Assembly: GCA_029962745.1 (NCBI GenBank)
Contig: CM057171.1
Coordinates: 19,679,034-19,743,033 of the forward strand
DNA from: Echinometra lucunter
Taxonomy: Eukaryota > Echinodermata > Echinoidea > Camarodonta > Echinometridae
Direction of reading: 5' to 3'
DNA length: 64,000 bases
The notes under the pieces: model-generated
Seen by the model: only the letters and a program-made list of their open reading frames with translations
The model's database searches: none
What the model was told of the DNA's origin: nothing
Translations under genes and position numbers: made by a program
Shown here: one piece after another, positions 13,701 to 23,874 of the stretch
How positions within the stretch are numbered: position 1 is the stretch's first letter
Layout of the letters: every line of letters starts with the position of its first letter

Positions 13701-15822
13701 ACAACTATTGTATGCAAGCAGGATTCCATATTCAGATGCCATTATGCACAACGAAGAACTGAATAGTTGCATGCATTAGTCATATTAGTAGACAGGTCCA
13801 TTCAAATTGTGCCCAGGTCGATCTTTCTCAGTCAAACTAATGATGGAGACTGAACTTTTTCGGAGCATTCATAGCATGAGTATTAACTAGGGCCATGGTA
13901 ATAAGGGGGAACATATAATTAAATAATTTCTTACCCTGGTACATTAAAACATCCCCTTTTCTCCTAACTTTCAAACACGGTCTAAGGCCGGATTATAGAC
14001 CAATTTCACGGCCGGTTTATGTATTTGGCCCTCTATCGGCGACGCCATTGCTGCTGTGGGCAAGCGCGCTGACCGCGATTGGCTCTGTGTACAAAATGAA
14101 TGTAAGATATGAGATATGCCCGGATATTGTTCCATTTACTTTATTCTAGATCAATAAAATAAAGCATAGATACATGGGTAGATGAGGTAAGACAATGGTC
14201 ATATCTGACGGATGAAGGTATGATGTATTTTTGTAATTTCGATGGTTTTTTTCAACTTAGTTTTGTCAGTAAAAGTTCGATTGCAGCATAGAAGCCGTAG
14301 TAAACGGGAGCTCTAAATCTTACCCTGTTTACAAAGTCAAGTTTTCACTCATTAAATTTTACGTCAAAGTACATAATGATATGTTTCTTGACTTAAAAGT
14401 CCCTTCTGTTGATGTTTTTACCCACTGGCGACGAATTCCTTCACATTGCTTACGGAAACATGTGTAGGGAGTACGGCTTCTCACACAAACAGGCTTCATG
14501 AGTCAAAAGCGAGTGAATTTCGCACTCAGTTAGCTTCCAATTTTTAAACTTTCTCTAATCCTTGTGGCATTTGAGCACCGCACAGCTGCGACCTGAACTT
14601 CCCTGATAATTTCTCATTGCAAATATTAAAATAACTCTGCATATACTGGTCAAAATAGACAAAAAATCGAACGAATGTACATAACGCGCTATTGACTTGT
14701 GTACTAGAAAAGTTGGAGCGCCCACCCCAGTATGTCGAACTGTGTCGAACAGTCTGCTGCCCTCTTGCGTTGTGAAATTGGTCTATATTCTAATGCTTCA
14801 ATCTGTAACAATCCCCCATGACTTAATGTACTATTTTTAAAATCTGTTTTTTGTTGTTGTTTTATCATTTCTTACCTTTTTTTTTTCAACATTTTGTTAT
14901 TCTCATCGTTGTATCATAATCCTATGTTATACTTGCATATTTTTACTTCTTTTCTCCTGTCAAATGTTATGTTGCTATCATTTACCATATTATTCTATGT
15001 TGTATTTATTCTGTTGCTTTAAAGCAGGGCTCCCTTGTAAAGCAGGCCCTCTGCGGTTCTGACTGGGAGCACCCTGCTTTTTATAAACAGATAAATAAAA
15101 CATGAATAAATAGATAAATAAATGAGCGCCTTTTATGTTTCAAATTTAACCTATAATATAATTTCTTATTCAGTTTATTCGTCTTTATATATTTTTTCTT
15201 CTCCTCCTCTTCTTTATTCCCTTTTTATTCTTCTTCTTCTTCTTCTATTAATAATCATCATCATCTGTGTGGGCGATTTCATGTAACGAGGAGGGGGGGG
15301 GGGTGGAAACACCGAAGGTCAACCTCGACAATTAGTTTCGAGAAGTGGAAGGGGGTTGATCGTTATTCTGTGAAAAATGAATAATGAAAGAAGCCTCATT
15401 TTGCACTCTAGGCCTGTAAAATATTTAAGCGGTTGGTCTAAATTTGGTCACCTGACTCAAAATAAAAGTATTAAGCTTCCATAATCAAGGGGGGGGAACG
15501 ATCTCCCCCAGAAAATGAAAACGAGGGAGGACACGTCCCCCCCCCCCCGATCGGCGCCTATGATCATCATTATTGTTATCATGTTGTCGTTTTTATTGTA
15601 ATTGTAATTGTAGTTGATGGTTTTCTCTTTATTCATTGCCATCATATTTTATTTTGTTGTTGTTGTTTTCGTTCCTTCTTATTTTATCAGGAGGCTGAAT
15701 TGGAGTCGGGGGCAGGAAAAGAACAAGATGGTATCAATTCCGAGAAACCAGAAATCGAAGACGGGATAGTGGTGGAAGACACTGACAGGAAAGAAGGAGC
15801 CAACTGCGAGTCTGGCTTGTAG
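1548..15822 (+). CDS. Excitatory amino acid transporter (SLC1/EAAT family), C-terminal seven exons
   Basis: This is a Na+-coupled glutamate/aspartate transporter of the plasma membrane; the 5' exons lie left of the window. Coding exons are 1548-1716, 4777-4903, 7104-7334, 7876-8070, 9706-9840, 13331-13430 and 15691-15822, together 1089 bases, or 362 codons plus stop, with every intron phase matching. Family landmarks seen in order are the glycosylated extracellular loop ending NVLG, the YSPVGI segment, hairpin 1 with [12 protein letters not shown]7 with [10 protein letters not shown], hairpin 2 with [11 protein letters not shown], and TM8 with [12 protein letters not shown]. Known residues of the family are conserved: the NMDGT sodium site, the Glu after NMDGTALY needed for K+ coupling, and the TM8 Asp, Arg, Asn and Asp. 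The Arg in RT marks acidic rather than neutral amino acid substrates. Introns are full of transposon fragments. Which EAAT paralogue this is cannot be decided here. Confidence 0.93.
1830..4440 (-). mobile_element. Decayed CR1/L2-type non-LTR retrotransposon
   Basis: The minus strand carries broken reverse transcriptase pieces. From 4186 leftward: [13 protein letters not shown].. and [17 protein letters not shown]. Near 3100 come [10 protein letters not shown], holding the catalytic FADD of the palm, and then [19 protein letters not shown] of the thumb. At 2595-2310 lies the family C-terminus [31 protein letters not shown]. The 3' tail at 1830-1858 is a TGATT microsatellite on the plus strand, as in CR1/L2 elements. 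The element is 5'-truncated, has several frameshifts and is interrupted by a small foldback at 3369. Confidence 0.85.
3369..3493. mobile_element. Foldback MITE inserted in the retrotransposon
   Basis: The ends GTTTCATGAAGAATTTTGTC (left) and its near-complement (right, ..GACAAAACTCTTCATGAAAC) form about 25-base inverted repeats around a 75-base centre. It breaks the reverse transcriptase frame, so it is younger than the retrotransposon. Confidence 0.75.
4777..4903 (+). CDS. EAAT exon: membrane segment [17 protein letters not shown]
   Basis: The exon follows the acceptor CCTCTGTAG and ends at the donor GTATAT. It takes one base from the previous exon (phase 1) and leaves two bases of a Trp codon. 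It reads [21 protein letters not shown] and then a segment ending VNIVMW, which matches the EAAT stretch directly before YSP(V/L)G. The exon lies between a decayed retrotransposon and a GC-rich repeat array, so it is easily missed by open-reading-frame search. Confidence 0.88.
5053..5170. repeat. Two unpaired hAT-like left ends with poly(G)
   Basis: CAGGGGCGGATCCAGC at 5053 followed by 19 G, and CAGTGGCGTAATAA at 5148. Both fit the CAGNGGCG end of the hAT-like elements in this window, but no partner end or 8-base duplication was found. Confidence 0.5.
5210..6490 (+). repeat. About 160-base tandem array with GAGCGAAGCGAG core
   Basis: Units recur near 5215, 5668, 5822, 5993, 6152, 6303 and 6472, 150-172 bases apart where uninterrupted. 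Each carries TATCTAAAT, GGTCACCTCGCTTGCC, an AAACGATCC stretch, ATTATACGAGCGAGCG.AGCG and TTATTTCGTCAAAATACAC. A SINE interrupts the array at 5353-5640. It sits in the EAAT intron between 4903 and 7104. Confidence 0.85.
5353..5640 (+). mobile_element. tRNA-derived SINE with ATT tail
   Basis: The head GGTGTTGTGGAACAGTGGATAA is a box A-like stretch, and GGTTTGTATCC is a diverged box B. The body includes AAATGGGTACCCGG and ends in GCGCTATATAAATGTTG and an (ATT)n tail. This layout is a classic tRNA-derived SINE. Confidence 0.8.
7020..7090. repeat. CT-rich tract before EAAT exon
   Basis: Repeated CTCTCTCCAT units form an extended polypyrimidine tract directly upstream of the 7104 acceptor. Confidence 0.7.
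7104..7334 (+). CDS. EAAT exon: [10 protein letters not shown] to hairpin 1
   Basis: The acceptor is CTACCAATCAG, and the first base completes the split Trp codon. The exon runs [15 protein letters not shown], through the hydrophobic TM5-6 segments, to [10 protein letters not shown], the start of re-entrant hairpin 1. The donor is GTTAGT, phase 2. In other EAATs this stretch is TSSSSATLP; here it becomes TASSGATLP across the splice, a Gly in place of the third Ser. Confidence 0.93.
7876..8070 (+). CDS. EAAT exon: hairpin 1 and TM7 (NMDGT)
   Basis: The acceptor is CATCCAACAG and the donor GTAAAG. The exon encodes [14 protein letters not shown], then [20 protein letters not shown] and ends GKIFTI. 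NMDGT is the signature Na+-binding motif of SLC1 carriers. The Glu in ALYEA corresponds to the residue known to be needed for K+ counter-transport in mammalian EAATs, so K+-coupled acidic amino acid transport is predicted. Confidence 0.94.
8071..9705. other. EAAT intron without recognisable elements
   Basis: Apart from a run of 14 C near 8690-8703 I see no gene, repeat family or regulatory motif. Confidence 0.6.
9706..9840 (+). CDS. EAAT exon: hairpin 2 and start of TM8
   Basis: The acceptor is TTTTTTTGCAG and the donor GTGAGT, with one base in and two bases out. It encodes [18 protein letters not shown], matching hairpin 2 of EAATs (external gate), followed by a hydrophobic run and LLLAVDWFL. 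The intron after it, 3.5 kb, carries a decayed non-LTR retrotransposon, a 15-base tandem array and a hAT-like element. Confidence 0.92.
10266..10360. repeat. Unpaired hAT-like left end with two poly(G) runs
   Basis: CAGTGGCGTAACGCGGG followed by G9 and G11. No matching right end or target duplication was found. Confidence 0.45.
10939..12240 (-). mobile_element. Non-LTR retrotransposon with internal deletion
   Basis: The minus strand encodes [20 protein letters not shown] (finger/palm of reverse transcriptase) and [11 protein letters not shown]. It then jumps to [20 protein letters not shown] of the thumb, so the YADD/FADD region is deleted. The C-terminal part follows at 11634-11300. The 3' end at 10939 is a TTTG microsatellite on the plus strand. 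It lies in an EAAT intron. Confidence 0.8.
12255..12396 (+). repeat. 15-base tandem array AAAATGTCAGAGGTA
   Basis: About nine copies of AAAATGTCAGAGGTA, some with GAGGAA or GTGG variants, abut the truncated 5' end of the retrotransposon. The period is five codons, so all three frames stay periodic. Confidence 0.9.
12640..13102. mobile_element. hAT-like element, 463 bp, TSD ctgtgcat
   Basis: The left end is CATTGGCATAAATCCC and the right end, read inward, CACCAGCGTAAATCC. An exact 8-base duplication, ctgtgcat, flanks it at 12632-12639 and 13103-13110. Inside are a GCTCGCTTCGCTCGC unit and a poly(C) run near the right end. Confidence 0.85.
13150..13220. repeat. Unpaired hAT-like right end
   Basis: A poly(C) run then GTCTACGCCACTG, the complement of CAGTGGCGTAGAC, ends at 13220. 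The following 8 bases attatgat would be the target site, but no left copy was found. Confidence 0.45.
13331..13430 (+). CDS. EAAT exon: TM8 substrate site
   Basis: The exon follows ..GGCATGTAG and ends at the donor GTAGGC, phase 0. It encodes [19 protein letters not shown] and then a basic/acidic stretch ending LEAQDNE. The second Arg of DRCRT is equivalent to Arg447 of mammalian EAAT3, which contacts the side-chain carboxyl of glutamate. The Asp, Asn and Asp around it are also the family residues. Neutral amino acid relatives (ASCT) lack this Arg. Confidence 0.92.
13996..14785. mobile_element. MITE with 14-base inverted ends and TA flanks
   Basis: The ends are TAGACCAATTTCAC and its exact complement GTGAAATTGGTCTA, 790 bases apart, each flanked by TA. 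This fits a mariner-like MITE. No transposase is seen inside. It lies in the last EAAT intron. Confidence 0.75.
14960..15120 (+). mobile_element. CR1-like 3' end fragment
   Basis: AAAGCAGGGCTCCCTTGTAAAG, then CTGACTGGGAGCACCCTGC and an ATAAATAA-rich tail, looks like a retrotransposon 3' UTR and tail. Confidence 0.5.
15265..15562. mobile_element. hAT-like element, 298 bp, TSD atcatcat
   Basis: The right end read inward, CATAGGCGCCGATCGGGGG, matches the 16-base end of the element at 40585. The left end CTGTGTGGGCGATTTC is more diverged. Flanks atcatcat (15257-15264, 15563-15570) match but lie in simple sequence, so they are weaker proof. Confidence 0.55.
15691..15822 (+). CDS. EAAT last exon: cytoplasmic tail with PDZ-type end
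   Basis: The exon follows ATTTTATCAG and runs 43 codons to a TAG stop. The tail is hydrophilic and acidic (EAELESGAG.., many Glu and Asp) and ends NCESGL. The last three residues, Ser-Gly-Leu, fit the class I PDZ ligand pattern S/T-X-hydrophobic. The phase (0) agrees with the preceding exon. No convincing polyadenylation site was assigned downstream. Confidence 0.85.
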   Translation, partial: EAELESGAGKEQDGINSEKPEIEDGIVVEDTDRKEGANCESGL

Positions 15823-16136
15823 ATAGCATGCATTCAGAGCGTTGATCTGTTGATAGCTCCCTAAAATTGCAGGCCAGAATCAACACTTGGTACACATTTA
15901 CTTCAAAACACAGTTGTGTACGAAGGTCCCTTCACCCCCCCCCCCCCCCCTCCCCGGCAAAAAAATAACGGTTTGGACATAATCTTTAAAATCACGATTA
16001 TCAACAAGAAAAGGGAACATTCTGAAAAAAAAAAGATGCACAGCTTGTAATTGCACTATATGTGGACGCTATATTAGACATAAAGGTATATAGATTTTGA
16101 GTTGGTATTTCTTCAGTGACAAACGCGTTTCGCTTG

Positions 16137-16167
<31 letters not shown>

Positions 16168-17630
16168 GGGGGGGGGGGGCTAAGTTTGCAAATACGTTTT
16201 ACGTAAGTTGCAGGTTAGGGCTAGGAAAAGTGTTTGATTCAGGGCTGGAGTTGAGAATTTTGAATGTTGTTTGTATTGACCGCGGAGTAATCTGGAAGAA
16301 GAACAAAAACCAAAGAGGAAATTTAACAAGTTAGTTGAAACCAGGGCACGCTCACTGGTGAAAACATAAATGGCATGTCAAATGTAGTCGGAGAGCCGCG
16401 TGATCATTTTACGGTAGTCAAGTAATAGTGATTTTTACGACTCAAAATGAATTCATTTAATAATACCATTGCCTTAGATTAAGCAAAATTAACCTCGTAA
16501 ACATGCTAAATACGAGTAATCATTGTTCAGCTGCAGTGATCAGATTCATCATTTACCAGTTCGATATACTGTCAGAATGAAGGTTGGTTAAAATATGAAC
16601 GTACCAGCAGTTGGTCATAAATATCTTCATATTTTTTATCACAAAAATTCTTAACCACAATTCGAAGGTCCATATTTCAACCAACCTGCTGATTTTTAAA
16701 CAAGTGTTTAAAAATGCATTGTGGATGATCAGAAAGAAAATCAGCTGTTGGTGTTGTATAAATTCCTTGCAAGTCATGATCTCTGCATTTGTTTTGGAGT
16801 ATGAGATTAATTATCATCCACACTACAACATACATATTACACGGACACGAAAGAGTAATGTTGTTATGCATGTAGAAAGATAGCAACAAAATAGCCTTTC
16901 ACTAATCTTTGCTAGAATTTCCTCTTTGATAAGTAGTATTATACTCTAGACGCTTCACCATGTATTGTACTGTATTAATCTTCATGGATAACAATCAGTG
17001 TTCTATTCTTTTTCACATAAAGTAAAATAATCACTGTAACCACGGTAAAGGTTATTCAACAAGAATAGCAAAATTATCAAAATTAACAGTATATAAAGAG
17101 CAACAGGAATTAAGTCACTTCTACATCACATCAGTTTTATCCGTTATTTTCGGCTGAAAAAGTATTGAAAATTTCATTGCGAATGCACTGTATCCAAAAA
17201 CATATTACGTGTAATTTTATCTACTGTACTTAACACACTAAGTTTAATTTGGAAAACATTTTTTTTCTTATATCTACATTAAGTCATTAGGATGATAAAC
17301 ACAATGATTAGATACAGAAATAACCCCCCAAAAAGGGGATACAATTTACATCCCCCCCCAAAAAAAAATGAAGAAAAAATAAATGAAATTCAAATGCAAA
17401 TGCTAATGCAAATGCTAATACTATGATATAAATTTAAATAAGAACATAATAACATATATAACTTTTAATATAATAATACACCACTGACAAGATGTTATTG
17501 GGAAGTTGATATGCACTTTTAGAAAAAAAAATGTGCTTTTCTTATCCCTCATTTGAAACTTTGAAACTTTCTTCAAAGGAATTATCAAAGGTTCTCTTAC
17601 GGGTTCTAAAGGGGTCATCACTGGAATCGA
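15823..17630. other. Region 3' of the EAAT gene
   Basis: Holds the presumed 3' UTR. Poly(C) lies at 15938 and a T21G12 run at 16147-16179. No further coding signal is seen. Confidence 0.5.
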
Positions 17631-17639
17631 TGAGGCCTC

Positions 17640-18150
17640 TGCATGTAAACAGTTGACTATCCCAAGCCTAGGTCATCGGGGGCATGTAGCTGCTGTTACA
17701 GTCCTGTACAAAATGCATAGATATAACTGTCCAGTATATTTACAGTCTTCGCTGCCTACCTTATGAAAGGCGCCTTATGAAAGGCGCAGAGTCACTCGCT
17801 CTAACTTATCCATGTCACTCCATGCCCCCTCCTTGCCTGCTGTCAGAACAGCTACACTGGTCAGAAGTTTCATGCCAACCACTGTCCGCTTGTGGAATTC
17901 CCACCCTGACCATGTTGTAGGGAATGTCTCAAATACTGCACTCCAGGCATTTAAATGCAGAGTGCACGGATACCTCCTTAACCTAACATCACATGATCCT
18001 ATCATTTAGAATTTGTGTAGTTTGTTAATTTGTTTCACAATATAGTTAATTATTCATTTACAAAAGCAGTGAACCATCTGATTGGCCCACTGGAGCTCTC
18101 AGTAAGAGCCTGCTGCTCAGCACATTTATTGATTTCATAAATGTCTGGTG
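17640..18150 (+). mobile_element. Non-LTR retrotransposon 3' fragment
   Basis: The plus strand ends with RSFMPTTVRLWNSHPDHVV and a short tail to a stop at 18009, the family's usual C-terminus (R.F.P...RLWN.LP..). Upstream is HVAAVTVLYKMHRYNCP. A CR1-like 3' UTR with GGAGCTCTCAGTAAGAGCC follows. Confidence 0.75.
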
Positions 18151-19320
18151 AGGCTATCGTTCACTTTTGCACTATATATACAAAAAAGGGGGTCTTTAGA
18201 ACCATAATTGGTTGTACATGAACCCTTTTGGGGTTCTTGAAAATATGTGGGACCCTTAATCATGTTTATAGAACCCGTTTTCTGTAGAGTTTTAAATACG
18301 TGACAAAAGAGTTATAAAAGGCACAATTTTTTTCTAAAAGTGTAGATACGTAGTTTATGGAGCATTTGAAGAACGTTGCAGTTATTTCAAATGTCATAAT
18401 TATTTTATGCATTTTCTACTTAGTAGAAAACATGTAACAAAATATGCCGAAATCTTAATCGTCTGATTAGTGCCAGGAGGGCGACAACACTTGTATTTAG
18501 AATTATTGCGCTTCATTGTCGAAGAAAGGTTCACTAAATCTGTCAATTTTGATGATGATGGAGATAGCCTTTCTTGTTTTCAACAGACGAAATACGCTAT
18601 AAGACTAAAACTAGATTAAGTATTGTAATCATGACATGAAATTACTCCACATTAAGCAGATTTGTTGATGCTTTCTTTGTATTTCGAACCCACTTTGCCT
18701 TCCTTCATTGCATAGTTTAGTTTTGATTATCCCTATAATTCATTACCACCTATCCTTCTCTCTACCCTCCTTCCTGTTTTTCCATTTTTCGCATTTTTGA
18801 AATTAGTTCTTTATCCCTCTAAAGTTTTTGACTGAACCAAGTCCCTTCTATATACACTGTACCAGTTATGCAGGTTTTCTCTCCCTGATATCAATTACGT
18901 TGCGTATATAAGCCTATTATGATTACTCCTGAAAAATACCGTTATCCTATTGCTCCTGCATCCGTGAGGCCCCTGCATTAAGCTATGGGTATTAAGAGGG
19001 AGAGAGAGAGGGGGGAAAAATAGCAAATTAATTGTTACGTATTTAGGGATATTTCCAGTAATCTTTGTCATCATTTTTGTTCTTTTTTTCAGCCATATTA
19101 ACTACGTTGGTGTATTACTACTCAGTTACTCAGATTTCCAGACTTTATTAGCCAGAACATCCGTATAACCTTTACAATGTAAAAATTATGTAGCACTGAT
19201 GAAATGTCAAATAGTATAGAATATGAAATATGGAACTCTTTATATAACTGTAGGGTATGAAAATTTAAAAATGTAAGCTCTTTGCATATGTGTTAACGAT
19301 GTTTATGATGAAGATAAGGC
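18150..19320. other. Intergenic, nothing recognised
   Basis: AT-rich sequence without motifs I can assign; a short GAGAGA run lies near 18995. Confidence 0.6.
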
Positions 19321-19640
19321 GCTAAAATAATGATGATAGTGCTGCTGTTGTTATCATTACTGTCATCACTTTTATTATTATTATTATTATTATTATTATC
19401 GTATAATAGTAATAATAATAATAATCATAATAATAATCATCATAATAAAAACAATGATAATAATAATGGGTTTTTATATAGCGCACAATCATATCCCCCT
19501 TATAAGGTGCTCAAGGCGCTCCCAATATTACCCCTGCAAAGCTTGGCTACCAATTTCAGCGCTCACAGCTTTCAAGGAATTCCTTCCTGCTGGTACCCAT
19601 TTACACCTTGGTCGAGTGTTGATATTGTCATTATTATTAT
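19320..19640 (-). mobile_element. SINE fragment with ATT tail, minus orientation
   Basis: Read on the minus strand it has AATGGGTACCAGCAGGAAGG, GAGCGCCTTGAG and GCGCTATATAAAAACCC, then an (ATT)n tail on the left. The same end signature is seen in the SINE at 5353. Confidence 0.65.
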
Positions 19641-20188
19641 TATTATCATTATTACTATCATTATCAATTATTTTTACTTATACTGTTACTACTACTTCTA
19701 TTACTCCTACTATCATTAGCATTATGGCAGCTAAATTGCTGCATTTCATTGAAAACATGTCAGTTTAATTCTTCAATTAGCTATTTACTGTCAGTCTAAA
19801 ATAGATGATGTTTAGTATTTTGTGTGTTGTCATGTTTGTGAGAATGGGTGAGGGTGTATATATTCCTACCACAGATTAATACATTCGATGCCAAACTTAA
19901 TGTAAACAAAAGCCTCAACAAGAATTCGTATAATTACAATTATAATTACTATACGTGCTGAACAGCACACTCTTCCTAAGAGCTGTAGTAGTCAAATCAA
20001 GTGGTCCATAACTTCACAAAATAACATGTTCAATACGAAACACAATGAACAACTATTACCATTTCCAAGATAATAACAAATTATGTCATATTACATTCTG
20101 CTACCCTTCATCTCATTATTTTTGCGATAGCCCTTTATTGTGGATCAACTACTTATTTACTTTTATGGTGGATAGATTACTTACGATC

Positions 20189-20374
20189 CTAATTAACGCC
20201 ATCTTTTGACAGGCTTTGGAAGGTTTCTGTGCCTCTTATTTCCACAGAAATATATGACGTAGAAGGCTCAGACCCATTCACAATGCAGTATCGCGATGTG
20301 TGACGACAGACCCGCTGGACGATTCGCTTGAGTGCACATGCCGCCATATTGCTTAGTCCTCGATAATTCAGCAA
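20189..20374 (-). other. Unassigned open stretch
   Basis: The minus strand has about 60 open codons, GLSNMAACALKRIVQ to TETFQSLSKDGVN then stop. It could be the terminal exon of the CTLD-FN3 gene 4 kb upstream, but phase and homology do not show it. I do not recognise the sequence. Confidence 0.15.
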
Positions 20375-20379
20375 GGACG

Positions 20380-21390
20380 ATTATCACGTACGCACTGTAC
20401 CTTCCTTTCCCCATCTTCTTTAGGATGCCTGATGCCTTCTTAGCGTCTAATTATTTTGAAGTCGGCTTTTTTCAGATTAATTAATGATGTACTTTATCTT
20501 AAAACTTATCACAAGAAACTATATTCTTTATACAAGTATTTCTTTTTTAATGTTAGACGCTCAACAGTTTGCTCGTATTCTCTCTTTTTTTTTCCAGTTA
20601 TCGTCATTATAATCAGTTCTTTGAGCGCTCATATGTTTACTTCTATTTCTCTTCATTCTGGGCGGGAGGGGTGGTCGGGTGGATTCTCTCAAAATTAAAA
20701 ATCTAAACTTTGCATCACTGGTTAATTTACATTCTCTTTTTAAGAGTTGCTTCTCAGAACTCAACCTGGTCATGCAAAGTTCATTTGTCAAAATTGTCGT
20801 CTTTCTTGATATTCCCTCCCCCCTCCCCCCTCGTTTAAAAAAAAAAAAAATGTAAAAAAATTATAATTCACTCAATTTCAGTTACGAAATTTTATATTTA
20901 CAGTTCACACTGTCATACCATTCACATACTTAATCCTAGCCTCCATCCAACTTAAATCCTACATATTCCCTTAACATGCTTAATCAGTTCTGTTTCACAC
21001 TGTTTATAACTCTCTTTGCCTAAATCTATATAACAATGATAAATTTACAATAAACCTTTACAAGAAACACTTTCCTTCTGAAGGCTAGTGAGCATATTAA
21101 CAACTAAAAGGGCAAGGGAGAAAGAAGCTTGCAAACTACACAGTCCTGAAATAAAATCAGACAGACAATATTGATTTTCAATCAGTTGATTCGCACGTTT
21201 ATTCTTTCAATATTAATACAAATGTCACAATATCAACCAGCAACTACAATATCCACTTTCATTCAAATGTGCAAACTAACAAAACATTAGCTAATATATA
21301 TTAGCTAAAATGCTATTAACAACAATCACACAGTACATATTAGCAGGAGTCATAGAGAATAGTTAGTCTGGGAGCCCGTCCCGAAATAGT
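20380..21390. other. Intergenic, nothing recognised
   Basis: AT-rich DNA with a C/A homopolymer boundary near 20818-20850. No gene evidence. Confidence 0.55.
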
Positions 21391-21399
21391 CAGCCCATT

Positions 21400-21800
21400 T
21401 TACCTATGAAATTTGACCCCTTAAAGTTAGACCATCCATCCCATTCACAAAATGCTAGTCAGACCGAACATATCCGCCAGGGGTAGCCCCCAGGGCCTCC
21501 AAAAAGAGCCCCAAAGTCGAGTTTATTTCACCCCATCAACCATGTGCATCAAACTTTGTCAGGAGGAAGTTGTATGACTATACATTACCAAAACACAAAC
21601 ACTGACTATTTCCGTCGGGAGGGGTTGTCAGACGGCCCCTAAAAAATGGGGAAAGTGTTTCCACATAAGGTCCGTGTACCAAGGAAGAGCTATAGCTACA
21701 CATTCCAAAAATATAAGAAACTGACCAATATTTCCTTCAGGCAGGGGATCTAACACTTCCCGGAAAAAAGGCACCAAAGTGCCCTTCAACTATAGGCTTT
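21400..21800. repeat. Degenerate tandem repeat of about 130 bases
   Basis: Three diverged units near 21470, 21600 and 21730 share ACTGAC.AT.TCCGTCGGGAGGGG-like and CCCCTAAAAA.GGG.AAAGTG-like blocks. Confidence 0.5.
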
Positions 21801-21842
21801 ACTGCCCCAAAGTGCTCTCATGTAACAATTACCAACTCCAAA

Positions 21843-22373
21843 GTGTTTTATTCAATCCAAGTTAAATTCACGCAGAACAATCTTGAGTAGTGTAGTCTTC
21901 TTTGGGTGCTGTTCGGAAGTAGTATGATCATTCAATAATAAGTTATTAAATTTTGAAAATTGTGTTGTTTCTGAACAAAAACAGCAAATCAATTTTGTCA
22001 GGGTAATGTAAACACACGTAAAACACATACCTTCACCTGCATGACAAGACAAAATATGGCAGCTTGCCAAGTATCTGGGGTTTGTTGTTGCCAGGCTGAA
22101 ATCTTCCAATCATGTGTTAATTACACAAATGCCTAGCAAGTTGTTCTATGATATCTTGTCCAAGAGCCCAGGTGGGCAAAAGGTGTGTTTACATGATCCT
22201 GAAAATATTGCTTTGCTCTTTTTTTTTGGGGGGGGGGTGGAAGAAAGCAATACAATTTTCAAGATTTAATTACTTATTATCAAAATTATCATTTTACATC
22301 CAAACATCACCCAAAGAAATCTACATTACTCATGATTGTTCTGTGTGAATTTAACTTGGATTGAATGAAACAC
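21843..22373. mobile_element. Foldback element with about 200-base arms
   Basis: The left arm begins GTGTTTTATTCAATCCAAGT and the right arm ends with its near-complement ACTTGGATTGAATGAAACAC. Similarity continues inward through TTCTTTGGGTG, AATAAGTTATTAAAT and GTAAACACAC. The right arm has gained a T/G run at 22218-22237. Confidence 0.85.
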
Positions 22374-22429
22374 TCGAGACTTATCATGGTTCGTAAGTGA
22401 TAAAATGTTTTGGTTTTTTTTTTATTTTC

Positions 22430-22740
22430 CCTCGCTCGCTACGCTCGCTCGCCAAAATAGAATTAACATCACCTTAAACACCGTTGTGCCCGCCCAGACC
22501 TGCAACAAAAACCAGTTCAAGTTCCAAACATTAAAAGAGAGGTGTTTTTCTTCACTAGCGCATGCACTACGCTCGCTCGCCGAAATTAATTAAATTAACA
22601 TCGCCTTAAACACGATAGTGCCTGCCCCAACCAGCAACAACAAAACCCATGCAATTTGCCCTGCCAATATAAGAAGAGAAGTGGTTTTATTTTCGCTCGC
22701 TTGCTACGCTCGCTCGCCAGAATGAAATTAAAATCGATTT
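22430..22740 (-). repeat. About 130-base tandem units with CTCGCTACGCTCGCTCG
   Basis: Three copies of TACGCTCGCTCGCC (near 22439, 22568 and 22697) are each followed by AA.TTAA(C)ATC.CCTTAAACAC-like sequence and GTGCC.GCCC. Confidence 0.7.
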
Positions 22741-23560
22741 GCGGCCGCCCCGCCTCGATTTCTTGCCCCTCCTTTTGACGCGGCATGTCAGGTGCAGCAC
22801 TGCTTACGGCTTTTATCATTTATAGTTCCAAAGTTTTTTTCACTATCATTTCCGGTAGACTGCCATGGTCATGATATGGTAGCCGAGGAGTTGCTACTTC
22901 GCTTGTACCTGCCAAATGTAAGGGGACGGAGACGCACTTGGAAGCAAAAATGGGCATGATTCGAGAAATATTCTGCCAAAACCGGAGCTATACCGACGGA
23001 CTAAGTGATAAAATGCAGAACACTGATTTTCATCTTAGGGAAAATACAACAAAATTTAGAGAGCATGATGAGAGAACTATGTACATGATGTAAGGCAATC
23101 AGTATCAAGTCACCTCGGAATAATTCGGCTCTACATCCATATTGGCACCGTTTAGAATCCATAAATTTGCCGGAGGAAAAAAATGTGACATTTTCTTTTT
23201 TCATCATTCTTGGATCACGTAAACAAAAGATACACGTAAACTCACTTTTGTCTGCCGATAAGTACAACTAACATGACTAATCCTCCACAAAGCAGTGCAA
23301 GCAGAGAGAACAGAATTTTTTACGTGGTGCATTGGCTGCCTTTTAGGAGCTTACAGCCTATATTTTTGTTGACCTTATTAATTGTGTAGCCAGTCATCTT
23401 GATGAAAGGGGGAGGTGAGCTTCGGGATTTCCGTGTGTGATTCTGAAAGGTAGAGCAAAGCAGATATTGACAAAATTAGTATCATTTTTTAAAGGGGAAA
23501 AAATCCACGAAATTTGTACAGCCCACTGTCTGATGCACACGAAATATCATACTGATTATG

Positions 23561-23874
23561 GACCGTATTCACAAAGGTGTAGGTCTACTAATTTAAACCA
23601 TGGCTTCAATCAGTGGTCTAAGTATGGGTAGCCAAATGTAACACAAATATCTAACAGCAAATGTTCGATTTAACAACATTAGAACTCAAACTATTATAAA
23701 CTGCCAGGAAATGATAAGTTAAGTAGTTTTCTTGACCATTAAAGCAGGAGACCAGAAAGTCTAGTAAACATAAGGAATGTAACAGAGTAGCCAGATTTGT
23801 CCCATTTGGCTACCCATAGTTAAGCCACAGATTTAAACCATGGTTTCACTTAATACGCCTTTGTGAATATGGGC
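23561..23874. mobile_element. Foldback element with TATTCACAAAGG ends
   Basis: The left arm GACCGTATTCACAAAGG, then TTTAAACCATGG and ATGGGTAGCCAAATG, is repeated in reverse complement at 23795-23874. Confidence 0.8.

Noticed and set aside
17370..17390. AATAAA as the EAAT polyadenylation signal
   Set aside because: It lies in a simple A-rich tract 1.5 kb after the stop; such hexamers are common here, so it cannot be assigned.
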